Translations under genes and position numbers: made by a program | Shown: in pieces, positions 19,372 through 27,039 of the stretch | How positions within the stretch are numbered: the stretch's first letter is position 1 | Layout: every line of letters begins with the position of its first letter | The notes under the pieces: model-generated | Seen by the model: only the letters and a program-made list of their open reading frames with translations | Database searches by the model: none | Told to the model about the DNA's origin: nothing | DNA from: Vibrio fluvialis | GTDB taxonomy: Bacteria; Pseudomonadota; Gammaproteobacteria; Enterobacterales; Vibrionaceae | DNA length: 64,000 nucleotides | Direction of reading: 5' to 3' | Assembly (NCBI RefSeq): GCF_900460245.1 | Contig: NZ_UHIP01000002.1 | Span: 1,488,001 to 1,552,000 of the forward strand

Positions 19372-19602
19372 ATGGCACCGAAAGTTTCTATCAGGGAGTG
19401 GACACGTTAAAGTTCATTATTTAAGCTACCAGTGTTGTTATCAACACGATCATCAACTATGGTAATCATAGCTTTTGTAAGCTCTGCAATATAGAAGGGC
19501 GGCGATGAAAATCATGGACAGTTTCCGAGATAAGAATATTGGACTTTCTGAATTTTAGAACTAGTCCTTGTATTGCTTTACACCTCAGACCAAATTATTT
19601 CA
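19372..19602. other. Left junction between chromosome and island
   Basis: I see no gene here. It separates the AraC gene from the first island gene. I found no direct repeat matching the right end near 36.0 kb, so the exact left boundary is not defined. Confidence 0.35.
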
Positions 19603-19779
19603 CTATCGCGCCAACACACAACCAGACATCCATTCATCCACTTCGCTTTCTAACCAAGCCACTGCCCTGTCACCCAAGCTCACTGATTGCGGAAACTCTC
19701 CGTCATTCATCTTTCGGTAAATCGCTGAACGGCTCAGTGCTGTCTTTTCCATCACTTCTTTTAGCTTTAAAAATCTCAT
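19603..19779 (-). CDS. AlpA-family phage/island regulator
   Basis: This 58-residue protein (MRFLKLKEVMEKTALSRSAI...) has the AlpA/MerR-like helix-turn-helix with the typical YRKMNDGEFPQSVSLGDRAVAWLESEVDEW continuation. AlpA proteins activate excision or integrase genes in P4-like and related islands. The ATG at 19779 has AGGAG 9 bases upstream; an earlier in-frame start at 19809 is less likely. It is divergent from the RadC-type gene. Confidence 0.85.
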   Translation of the reverse strand: MRFLKLKEVMEKTALSRSAIYRKMNDGEFPQSVSLGDRAVAWLESEVDEWMSGCVLAR

Positions 19780-19848
19780 GGGACGTTCTCCTATGTCTGT
19801 GGTCCTCATGGGATAAAGCGCTGGCGTAAAAAAAGACGGTGATGTGTG

Positions 19849-19870
19849 AAGCCTTGGCGCGCCAAGGCTT
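19849..19870. promoter_or_regulatory. 22-bp perfect palindrome between divergent alpA-like and radC-like genes
   Basis: AAGCCTTGGCG is followed directly by its exact reverse complement, giving a 22-bp inverted repeat with no spacer, then an AT-rich tract. It could be an operator serving both divergent genes or a terminator-like hairpin. Confidence 0.5.
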
Positions 19871-19938
19871 AATCAAAAATTTTTCAGGTCTATGTCATTG
19901 ATGTGTATCCCATTAATGAACCTCACTCGGAGCCTGAT

Positions 19939-20400
19939 ATGACCGATTACACAAAAGAGCAGCGCTATCAAGAAAACCAGATTCTTGAACATGCCGCTGA
20001 GATACTTGCCCACCGTTACGTGCGCGGTGATGCGCTCACCAATCCAGATGCCACTAAGGAGCACATCCGTTGTAAACTGGGGGCCTATGAGCGGGAGGTG
20101 TTTGCCTTACTGCTACTGGATAACCAAAACCGACTGATTGAGTTTAAAGAGCTGTTTCACGGCACCATTGATGCGGCCAGTGTCTATCCGCGTGAAGTGG
20201 TAAAAGTGGTATTAGAAGCAAATGCCGCGGCGGTAATATTGGCTCACAATCACCCATCCGGGGATTCAACGCCGTCACAAGCCGACAGACGTATAACCGA
20301 AAGGCTCAAAGACGCTTTAACGCTGGTGGATGTACGAGTGCTGGACCACATTGTGGTGGGGAAAGACAGTGTCTCTTTTGCTGAAAGGGGCTGGTTATGA
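19939..20400 (+). CDS. RadC/JAB-domain protein of mobile elements
   Basis: This 153-residue protein carries the JAB/MPN metalloprotease-like core: [27 protein letters not shown] followed by [15 protein letters not shown], with the HxH-x7-D metal site visible. Genes of this type are common cargo of genomic islands, and their cellular role is still unclear. The ATG at 19939 has GGAG 6 bases upstream; an in-frame ATG at 19903 is weaker. It overlaps the next gene by ATGA, so the two are coupled. Confidence 0.92.
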   Translation: MTDYTKEQRYQENQILEHAAEILAHRYVRGDALTNPDATKEHIRCKLGAYEREVFALLLLDNQNRLIEFKELFHGTIDAASVYPREVVKVVLEANAAAVILAHNHPSGDSTPSQADRRITERLKDALTLVDVRVLDHIVVGKDSVSFAERGWL

Positions 20401-20831
20401 TTGAGCTCCATTCTGGTGATATACATCTTGCTCCTTCTCTGCACGCTGCCTTAGAGAAATTGTTGCGCCTCTATTCCATACCCGATACGGCGGAGCGTAT
20501 TGTGCTTAACGGTCGCCAAACGGCTTACTACTCACATCGACAAGGACTGCACCCCATTGAAGTGCAATTTAAACGTGAATCCCCATCCAAAGCCTGGCAG
20601 GTCGTGTGCATGACCAGTTTTTCCTATCCCGAAGAAAGCAGTATCCTGGTTGAACCTGAACTCTATTTCCATCTGCTCAATCGCTGGTGCTATCAGCCCA
20701 ATGCGGGGGCGGCCGATTTATCTCACCCTGAGGTACTTGAACTGCTCATGGTGTGGATGAACGCTTTGGCTCGTCATCTTTCACGCAACGTGTTTGATGA
20801 GCTGGAGCTCTCTGTGGTGCGTCAGTTTTAG
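20397..20831 (+). CDS. DUF2787 family protein
   Basis: This 144-residue protein matches DUF2787 in the central part: [24 protein letters not shown], then [18 protein letters not shown]2787 genes are found mainly on Vibrio and enterobacterial islands and have no known function. Its start overlaps the RadC-type stop. A second member lies 68 bases downstream, so this is a tandem pair of divergent paralogues. Confidence 0.75.
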   Translation: MIELHSGDIHLAPSLHAALEKLLRLYSIPDTAERIVLNGRQTAYYSHRQGLHPIEVQFKRESPSKAWQVVCMTSFSYPEESSILVEPELYFHLLNRWCYQPNAGAADLSHPEVLELLMVWMNALARHLSRNVFDELELSVVRQF

Positions 20832-20899
20832 TTCAGCACCGGTTGATCTCTCTTTCCCTTTTCTTTTTCGACTTCATCCTGACCTAAGGAGGTCTTGCT

Positions 20900-21349
20900 A
20901 TGTCTTCATTAACTTTCACATCTTCTCTCTTACCGATTTCAGACAAACTGCATGCCCTACTGAGTGAGCAACTCACCAAACAGTTAGTCAATGATGACAC
21001 CGGCACTCTCGCGGCCAGTCGTGACCTGGTATTCAACTTTCGCGATAAAAGCTATAGCGCTGAAGACGGTGGGTTTCATCCGGTTGAGATTGCAATTTGC
21101 CACACCGCGAGTGGCGATTGGAGCATTGAGTACATCACCGATTTTGCCTACATCGGAAATTACTACCCCGAGCTTGAACGAAGCTTAGATTTTGATTTTC
21201 GTGTCGGTGAGTTCTTTGTCGCTCATCGAGGTTGGTTACCCATGCAAGGCCGCCGAGATGCCAAAGAGCTGTACCAGTTATGGGAAAGTAACTTTCTGGC
21301 TTACGTCGATATGGACGCCTTTGATGACCTCTCTGTCACACCTTGTTGA
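20900..21349 (+). CDS. DUF2787 family protein (second copy)
   Basis: This 149-residue protein is a clear DUF2787 member: LVFNFRDKSYSAEDGGFHPVEIAI, then WSIEYITDFAYIGNYYPELERSLDFDF. AAGGAGG sits 9 bases before the ATG. It shares the GGFHPVEI / GLHPIEV core with the preceding protein, but the two are far from identical. The function is unknown. Confidence 0.85.
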   Translation: MSSLTFTSSLLPISDKLHALLSEQLTKQLVNDDTGTLAASRDLVFNFRDKSYSAEDGGFHPVEIAICHTASGDWSIEYITDFAYIGNYYPELERSLDFDFRVGEFFVAHRGWLPMQGRRDAKELYQLWESNFLAYVDMDAFDDLSVTPC

Positions 21350-21524
21350 CCAGGAGTGTCGACACGCCTTCGTTACCAGTCATCCCTCACAGGTCGAACG
21401 CCACTAAGCATATTTATATTAATTATCAACAACTTACAACAACCTACAAACCATTTACATTATCATTCACCCTTTCCCTTTAACCCGCAGTGCGTTGTCG
21501 CACGCAAACCTCGAGAGTCACCCC

Positions 21525-21767
21525 ATGACCATAAAATCCAATGTCAAGGCACATCTGATACGTGCCTGTTGTCACGCCGTCTTTCTAGGCGGCCGGTACC
21601 TCAATCACCACTATCAACGCCTCCATCGTGAAGCCTCAGAGCGGAGTGACCACGACTTGTTTGACTGGGTTGAGGCGAATCCCCCTCATCACCTTAAGTA
21701 CTGGGTCGCCGCAGCAGAGCTACTGAAACGGGGGTACACCGTCTCCAATATTCGCCTGTCAGGTTGA
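21525..21767 (+). CDS. Small hypothetical island protein
   Basis: An 80-residue protein (from MTIKSNVKAHLIRACCH) is rich in His, Arg and Tyr, with no signal peptide or membrane segment and no family I recognise. An in-frame ATG at 21495 would add ten residues. It lies in the same direction as its neighbours, with 175 bases of AT-rich sequence before it. It may be coding but is only moderately supported. Confidence 0.5.
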   Translation: MTIKSNVKAHLIRACCHAVFLGGRYLNHHYQRLHREASERSDHDLFDWVEANPPHHLKYWVAAAELLKRGYTVSNIRLSG

Positions 21768-21780
21768 TGGCGTACACCTG

Positions 21781-21800
21781 CGGCATCTGATGTCGCACCC
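21781..21800 (+). repeat. 20-bp repeated motif, copy 1
   Basis: CGGCATCTGATGTCGCACCC recurs with two changes at 22564-22583. Both copies lie near gene starts in the same direction. Confidence 0.5.
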
Positions 21801-21846
21801 CACTCTAGCATGGTGCCTATTCTGCTTTCTCAACGGAGTCAAAGGC

Positions 21847-22545
21847 ATGGCCCCGAACAAAACCACGACCGTCGACCAATTGTTGATTGTTCTTGAGCTC
21901 TATCATCGCATTCCGATAGGTCGAAAAATCACGGCAAGTGAGTTGCACCAACAATTGCGCGATGTGGGGATACATCGTGATATCCGAACCGTTCAACGTA
22001 ATCTCGAATTGGTCGTCAAGTTTTTCGATGTCGACAAAGATGACCGAGACAAACCGTATGGTTACCGAAGACGCTTAGGCTCACGAGTCCCACCAAGCCC
22101 AAGAGCATCAATATTGCTGGAAACGGCGTTTGCTCACCTAAAAGCGGTGCTACCTGAAACGTATCATGCCGCCATCGATGACACCCAGCCACACTGGTTG
22201 CCCCCTTTTAACCCGCGTCCCAAAGTGGACATTCGTTATCCCAGACCTCGGACTATCCCGTCAGGCTACGATGCGAGCGTCTTTGAAAAGGTTTGCCTGG
22301 CCCTTTATTACCAGAGAGCCATACGTCTGGTCCTCAACGACAACACCGACCTCCCTGTGGTTCACCCTTTGGGACTCATCTTGGAGGACGATGAGTTGCT
22401 GTTGGTTTACCAATACCAAGGCACGCGATGTACGGTGTCTCTCCCTGAGATAGACGCCATCCACGTCAGTACCTATACCTTCGACTATCCGGACAACTTC
22501 TCCTTAACGGAAGTCGTGACTGACCCCGCCCAAAAATCTTCATGA
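21847..22545 (+). CDS. WYL-domain transcriptional regulator
   Basis: The protein is 232 residues from the ATG at 21847, which has GGAG about 8-9 bases upstream. An N-terminal winged helix (VDQLLIVLELYHRIPIGRKITASELHQQLRDVGIHRDIRTVQRNLELV) is followed by a WYL core (CLALYYQRAIRLVLNDN... VVHPLGLILEDDELLLVYQY). WYL proteins bind nucleotide or nucleic-acid ligands and often control phage defence or island genes. The stop overlaps the next small frame (ATGA). Confidence 0.88.
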   Translation: MAPNKTTTVDQLLIVLELYHRIPIGRKITASELHQQLRDVGIHRDIRTVQRNLELVVKFFDVDKDDRDKPYGYRRRLGSRVPPSPRASILLETAFAHLKAVLPETYHAAIDDTQPHWLPPFNPRPKVDIRYPRPRTIPSGYDASVFEKVCLALYYQRAIRLVLNDNTDLPVVHPLGLILEDDELLLVYQYQGTRCTVSLPEIDAIHVSTYTFDYPDNFSLTEVVTDPAQKSS

Positions 22546-22778
22546 ACATGATGCTTATCCATCCGGCACCTCATGTCGCACCCGTGAGTATGCTCTCTGT
22601 GTTTCAACTTTTGGCTTATTGGTCTCCTATGAGTCAAACCAAAGCGTTGACGCCTCGCAGAGCAAAACAAGGCAGGTCCTTTGTTAACTCCAGCCTGCCA
22701 AGAGAAGGCAGACTCACGGTTTTGCTCAATGTGGCGACCTTCGCCGCGGGCTTAACTCTCGTGTCAGGGGAAAGGTGA
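22542..22778 (+). CDS. Possible small protein after the WYL gene
   Basis: A 78-residue frame starts within the WYL stop (ATGA overlap) and ends inside the stem of the terminator at 22765. The C-terminal third is moderately hydrophobic (LTVLLNVATFAAGLTLVSG). It contains the second copy of the 20-bp repeat, which argues that part of it may be regulatory rather than coding. No family is recognised. Confidence 0.35.
   Translation: MNMMLIHPAPHVAPVSMLSVFQLLAYWSPMSQTKALTPRRAKQGRSFVNSSLPREGRLTVLLNVATFAAGLTLVSGER
22564..22583 (+). repeat. 20-bp repeated motif, copy 2
   Basis: CGGCACCTCATGTCGCACCC matches the copy at 21781-21800 at 18 of 20 positions. Its role is unknown. Confidence 0.5.
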
Positions 22779-22797
22779 ACACCTTTCCCCTGTTTTG
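22765..22797 (+). terminator. Terminator after the WYL operon
   Basis: A 13-bp perfect stem CAGGGGAAAGGTG/CACCTTTCCCCTG (22765-22777 with 22780-22792) is followed by TTTTGGTTT. It closes the transcript running from the radC-like or WYL gene. Confidence 0.75.
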
Positions 22798-22836
22798 GTT
22801 TCACACCCCGACTTTGACTCAACTGAGGAGTTCATT

Positions 22837-23121
22837 ATGAACCTAAATACATCCCTATTTTCACTGGCTTTCGCTTTCTCAAGCACGGTATTCGCCCATC
22901 CTGTCATTGACAGTTTGTCGGTCGAGCTCATTAAAAAGAACGTCTCTTCGGAGATTATCGAGCAACGTATTGAGCAGTGGCATCGCGCAGAGCTCAACCA
23001 AATTGACACCAAAGCTTCGGTCATCTCTGACCGAGCACCAATCGAAGAGCGCCGCGCCATGGTCGAGCGCCAAATAGAGCAAACGTATCGCGCTCTCAAA
23101 GCGCAGTTTGATATTCAATAA
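22837..23121 (+). CDS. Small exported hypothetical protein
   Basis: The protein is 94 residues from the ATG at 22837, preceded by GAGGAG. It starts with a signal peptide (MNLNTSLFSLAFAFSSTVFA, cleavage after VFA near 20), and the mature part is a charged helix (EIIEQRIEQWHRAELNQ... RRAMVERQIEQTYRALKAQF). A periplasmic helical protein is expected. No family is recognised. It has its own terminator directly downstream. Confidence 0.72.
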   Translation: MNLNTSLFSLAFAFSSTVFAHPVIDSLSVELIKKNVSSEIIEQRIEQWHRAELNQIDTKASVISDRAPIEERRAMVERQIEQTYRALKAQFDIQ

Positions 23122-23130
23122 CCTCTCAAA

Positions 23131-23158
23131 AGCCAGGTGGATGCGCCTGGCTTTTTTT
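23131..23158 (+). terminator. Rho-independent terminator
   Basis: Stem AGCCAGG/CCTGGCT (23131-23137 with 23146-23152) is followed by seven T. It ends the small exported protein gene. Confidence 0.88.
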
Positions 23159-23218
23159 GCCCTTTTTTTTTAACGGCCTTTCTCTTGTTATGACCCCACT
23201 CAATACAAGGTGCATCAC

Positions 23219-23881
23219 ATGGCTAAGAAATCCAAACCCTATCACGTCTATGTCGGACGAACCTTCCACCATCTACCGTTGGAGTACGACCCGCAAGGGT
23301 TGTTGTACGAAGCGTTAGGCTTACTGCACAAAGCCGTACAATCCACACTCTCTGCAGAAGGTAAAACCAGTATCGTGCGGTATGAGCTGACGATACCCAC
23401 GGATTACGCGCACTCTATTGCTGACACCATGAAATTATTTGGCGAAAAACTCAAAGCCACGGTTGATGAAGACTTGAGCGCTAAGAAAACACGATTAAGT
23501 CGCACCCCATTTGTGCATACGATGACCATCATGTGGTCCCAACAACCCACTTTGATTGTTCATCGCCGAGTGGATGTGGCGATACTGATGAACGCCGAAG
23601 CGTTTGAACGCTTCACTTTTGACTTTAAAAAAGGGGGCCAGGAAATGCGGGCCGCCGTGAAACGTTGCTGGGAAGAGGCACTCGCGTCGCACTGTGACCA
23701 TCAACCCACAGTCAGTCTGCATACTCCTTTGAACTCGTACCACACATTGGACACCTCTTGGCGTGACCACACCGATAGATTGCGTGTGGCCTTTTTTTGT
23801 CTCAGCAAAATGGCCCGCATGACTCATCGCGTGCGAGACCGAGTCCAAATTCGAACAACATTTGGAGGGCTGCGAGTATAA
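23219..23881 (+). CDS. YagK/YfjJ C-terminal domain protein (inovirus Gp2-like), copy A
   Basis: The protein is 220 residues from the ATG at 23219, with AAGG 8 bases upstream; a GTG at 23210 is possible. It has the family's pattern VRYELTIPTDY, then VHTMTIMWSQQPTLIVHRRVDVAILMN, and a closing LRVAFFCLSKMARMTHRVRDRVQIRTTFGG. Family members occur on prophages and islands and resemble replication initiators of inoviruses; activity is unproven. A second, distant member is encoded in the opposite direction at 24510. Confidence 0.72.
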   Translation: MAKKSKPYHVYVGRTFHHLPLEYDPQGLLYEALGLLHKAVQSTLSAEGKTSIVRYELTIPTDYAHSIADTMKLFGEKLKATVDEDLSAKKTRLSRTPFVHTMTIMWSQQPTLIVHRRVDVAILMNAEAFERFTFDFKKGGQEMRAAVKRCWEEALASHCDHQPTVSLHTPLNSYHTLDTSWRDHTDRLRVAFFCLSKMARMTHRVRDRVQIRTTFGGLRV

Positions 23882-23917
23882 TCCCTTTCCTTAAACACTC
23901 CCAATCCGTTAGGATAA

Positions 23918-23950
23918 GTCGTTAGAGGTCATACCTTCACCTCTAGCGAC
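23918..23950. other. Hairpin between convergent genes
   Basis: GTCGTTAGAGGT pairs with ACCTCTAGCGAC (one G-T or mismatch position). There is no clear T run on either strand. It may end both convergent transcripts. Confidence 0.4.
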
Positions 23951-23965
23951 TATACCATTTCCACC

Positions 23966-24394
23966 TTACTCAGCTTCCGTCCACAGCCCTTTGGCGAGTT
24001 GGTAAGCAAAATCCAGTTCCGGTGATGAGCGGCGCTTACACACATCAACCAACTTGCGACTGCGCTCTTCATCCACCTGTTGCCAGAGCTGACGATTCGC
24101 TACTGGCTTCTTATCTGACTTACGCCAGCCTCTTCTCTTCCAATCATCCAACCATTCGTTATACCCACGTACACAGAATTCACTGCTGCTGTAGATGACA
24201 TCGCCATCGATGGCGTAGCGTAAACCTTCAATGCAAGCGATAAGCTCCAACTCAGCGCTGTCGGTGGGCCTATCGATAAGCAGTCTGTGGCTGCCAGACA
24301 ATGTCTGCGTATCATCGTATACCGCAATACCGATAGCGCCTTGGTCTTTATAAACCGATACGCCGATGTAAATAGAACAGCGAGCTTGAGTCAT
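23966..24394 (-). CDS. RNase HI-like protein lacking most catalytic residues
   Basis: This 142-residue protein (start MTQARCSIYIGVSV, AAGG about 9 bases upstream) follows RNase HI along its length. The best match is YNEWLDDWKRRGWRKSDKKPVANRQLWQQVDEE, close to the E. coli enzyme's basic handle region. By alignment from memory, D10 is replaced by Gly (YIGVS for FTDGS), D70 by Ser (YSSSEF for STDSQY), and D134 by Tyr or Ala, while E48 (AELELIACIEGL) remains. Cleavage activity is therefore unlikely. It may bind RNA-DNA hybrids or act as a decoy. It lies between the two YagK/YfjJ genes. Confidence 0.78.
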   Translation of the reverse strand: MTQARCSIYIGVSVYKDQGAIGIAVYDDTQTLSGSHRLLIDRPTDSAELELIACIEGLRYAIDGDVIYSSSEFCVRGYNEWLDDWKRRGWRKSDKKPVANRQLWQQVDEERSRKLVDVCKRRSSPELDFAYQLAKGLWTEAE

Positions 24395-24509
24395 GAGATG
24401 TACCTTCTTCATTTAATGAGTCACAGGATTGCGCCTCTTCAACAGATAAGTTCTCATGGTAAAAAAAGAAGGTACCGATACATTACGCTGAGATATTCAA
24501 TAAGAGGGA

Positions 24510-25163
24510 TTATCGTAGAGAATAGCCAAAGCGACGGCGTCTATCTCCACTCTTTTTGGTATCGGTTTTTGCAAAATAACTGAGACGTTTAAATACCTGA
24601 TTAAACATATCATCGAAGTTATTGGCTTTACGATCTAACCAATAACGACAATTGTCTGGAAAATGCGCCAATCCTCCACCTTCATCAATATCTAAATCGA
24701 GCGCACTGCACCATGCTCTTTTAATCCGATAAGCTAGATTGTCAGTATTAACTAGACTCCCCAAATAAGCGTAGACATCTTTGTTCAAAAATAGAGCCAC
24801 ATGGTAATGGTCATTAATCGATAGTTTATTTTCTCTGGCCCATAGATAACGAATTTTGCAATCCGCCACTCGCTTGCCATGTTTTCGTCTTCTTTTTATA
24901 TCTGCATCAATTTGAGAAGATAAGGAGCCAATAAAACGTTTCATCACTTGGTCAACGTCATATTTAATCGAATATGGAAATTTAAGGTCAACTCGAATAA
25001 CTGTGGTCCTTGGATAGTCACTGATTGCTTTATCCATCACATCATCAATTCTATCTAAGTACTCTTTGAACATCTCTAAGGTTTTATTACATTTACCCTT
25101 ACAAAGTTCTCTTCCCAAGTAAGTCGATTTAACAATAGTTGTAAGGTGTTTGGGTTGTTTCAT
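24510..25163 (-). CDS. YagK/YfjJ C-terminal domain protein (inovirus Gp2-like), copy B
   Basis: This 217-residue, Lys/Arg-rich protein shares the layout of copy A: VIRVDLKFPYSIKYDVDQVMKRFIGSL, CKIRYLWARENKLSINDHYHVALFLNKDVYAYLG, and an end LSYFAKTDTKKSGDRRRRFGYSLR. HYHVALFLNKD is the best-kept family motif. It is more AT-rich than copy A, so the two probably came in separately rather than by recent duplication. A replication or DNA-binding role is possible. Confidence 0.75.
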   Translation of the reverse strand: MKQPKHLTTIVKSTYLGRELCKGKCNKTLEMFKEYLDRIDDVMDKAISDYPRTTVIRVDLKFPYSIKYDVDQVMKRFIGSLSSQIDADIKRRRKHGKRVADCKIRYLWARENKLSINDHYHVALFLNKDVYAYLGSLVNTDNLAYRIKRAWCSALDLDIDEGGGLAHFPDNCRYWLDRKANNFDDMFNQVFKRLSYFAKTDTKKSGDRRRRFGYSLR

Positions 25164-25376
25164 TCTCTATACCTCTTAGTTATCTAGGTATAGGAAAGTG
25201 ATGAGACGGTTAAATAATACAATATATACTACTAATACCGTATTCATTTCGGCTTAGGCTTTGCATTTACTAGGCTTTCAAATGTCATCTGAGCCCTACG
25301 TGATATAAAGTTTTGCCCTCTGAAATCCAAAACCAGACAAACACGGTGACATTACTACTCTTGGACTACTCTGACA

Positions 25377-26876
25377 TTAAGAGCCATCAAGCCATGATTC
25401 CTGCACAGTATAGGTGTAATTTAAATTCGCCTTATCATCATGATTAATATATTGAACATTTCTTCTAATGAAGGCTTCTGAAGGCGTAATTTTCTGACTG
25501 ACAATGTCTATTCCGTAATGCTTTTCACCTACAGAGAAAGATAACCAGATATTACAAGAAGGATACCCTCCCTTTTCCACGTTATAGTGTTCGAAGCCAT
25601 ACAACAAAACACTCGCAGATTTCAAGTGAGTAAAATCGTCTCGTAGCTGAATCATTTTGGCTAAAGATTTCGCCAAGCTTATCGATAAGTTAAGTAAAAA
25701 TTTTTGCCAAAATCTCCAAGTAACATCAAGAGCGTTTAGGTCTTCATGTCCACTTAAGAACTTCTGGGTGAAGATAGCTTTTTCCGACAAGACACTCTGA
25801 AATCGTTCATCGTGCTCAATGTTAGAGAACAACGGAGTGGAGTCTTGTATCAAATTACCCCAATAGTTACTCAAGATAAATGCCGTCAAGATTTCAACTT
25901 TAGTCAATATTGCAGAAGTAAGATAAATCCCCCTAACAAAAGGCACACCATCAAGTTTCGTTAAGTCAAATCCATCGACACAATACATCCCACGTTCAGA
26001 GTCTTTAAACTTTTCTTTAACGAACTGATCCAGAAAAATCTTTTTCAGAACAAAGAACGATAGTTTAAACGGTAATTCAAAATCGAATTCATAACGTAAC
26101 GAGCACTCTTTCATTCTTTTATACGTCAAATACTGATCAGGAACCTCATAAGTTAAGGTACTAACGTTTTTTAATACGGCACCATCAACTCTAGGTACTA
26201 ATGCTAAACTTTTAGCTATTAACCCAAGATCGATTAGATAGCGTTTGCTGAACTTGCCAAAATAGGTCGAAGAAACACCTCCATGGGCCTCTTTTTTTAT
26301 AAAACCGATACTTCTTAACGTTTCAATCTGGGTTTTTAAGCGGCTTTCGCTGATATCTCCCATCAAATAACGAAGTTTACTTTCAGAAAGCAACAACGAT
26401 GCTCTGTTTTCATGAAAGATGTTCTGTTGGACAAGACCAAACTCATCGGAGTGAAGGACAAAAATCGCCATTAAGAGCAGATTGGAAGGTCTCAACTTGG
26501 TTTTTAAGGATTTTTCTAGCTTTTCTCGATCATCTTTGGCATCCCTAGAAAAAAAACCATAAAGTGCCACTCGAATATACTCAGGTTCGTTTCCCTGTAA
26601 CTTCGATATGTATCTATCCCTAAAAATACACGAGCGCTTACCGTGCCTGTCTCTTTCAATTTCACAAATATTGTTTAACTCTAAGTATCCTATCACCTCA
26701 CGAACAACTTTATGGCTCACACCAAAGTCTGAACGCAATCGAGCAACGGACATATCAGTTGTTCGCTGCGCCTGATCGTTTCCCTCTTCCAGTTGTGCAA
26801 ATAGAACTGCCAACAGTAAGTACCTTCCCTCTGGAGACAGGCCCTTTATACCTGACAAATACCTTACTAACCTCAT
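25377..26876 (-). CDS. Unrecognised 499-residue protein with two winged-helix-like units
   Basis: I do not recognise this family. Two stretches resemble each other: residues about 43-92 (ARLRSDFGVSHKVVREVIGYLELNNICEIERDRHGKR) and about 168-217 (SKLRYLMGDISESRLKTQIETLRSIGFIKKEAHGG). Both read as a helix-turn-helix followed by a beta wing. The remainder is Leu/Phe-rich and helical, without Walker, nuclease or membrane motifs. It could be an island regulator or replication factor. The ribosome site is weak. It is divergent from the MatP-like gene, with 163 AT-rich bases between. Confidence 0.6.
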   Translation of the reverse strand: MRLVRYLSGIKGLSPEGRYLLLAVLFAQLEEGNDQAQRTTDMSVARLRSDFGVSHKVVREVIGYLELNNICEIERDRHGKRSCIFRDRYISKLQGNEPEYIRVALYGFFSRDAKDDREKLEKSLKTKLRPSNLLLMAIFVLHSDEFGLVQQNIFHENRASLLLSESKLRYLMGDISESRLKTQIETLRSIGFIKKEAHGGVSSTYFGKFSKRYLIDLGLIAKSLALVPRVDGAVLKNVSTLTYEVPDQYLTYKRMKECSLRYEFDFELPFKLSFFVLKKIFLDQFVKEKFKDSERGMYCVDGFDLTKLDGVPFVRGIYLTSAILTKVEILTAFILSNYWGNLIQDSTPLFSNIEHDERFQSVLSEKAIFTQKFLSGHEDLNALDVTWRFWQKFLLNLSISLAKSLAKMIQLRDDFTHLKSASVLLYGFEHYNVEKGGYPSCNIWLSFSVGEKHYGIDIVSQKITPSEAFIRRNVQYINHDDKANLNYTYTVQESWLDGS

Positions 26877-27039
26877 AAACGAATCAACCCTAAATACCCT
26901 ATCTAATATTTAATTCAGCACTTAATTTAAAACAAGTTTTATCACAGTTTAAAGTAATTTAAAATTAAGTTTGTAATGAAGTACCAAACAAGGTTATAAC
27001 TTATTTATTTTAGAATGATTCAATATAGGGCATGACATT

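Noticed and set aside
21350..21524. Possible CRISPR-like short repeats (CAACAACTTACAACAACCTACAAACC)
   Set aside because: It is a short simple CAA-rich stretch without regular repeat and spacer units.
22634..22822. Minus-strand small frame opposite the putative 78-residue protein
   Set aside because: It crosses a strong terminator hairpin and has no ribosome site; the plus-strand frame is coupled to the WYL stop and is the better, though still weak, candidate.
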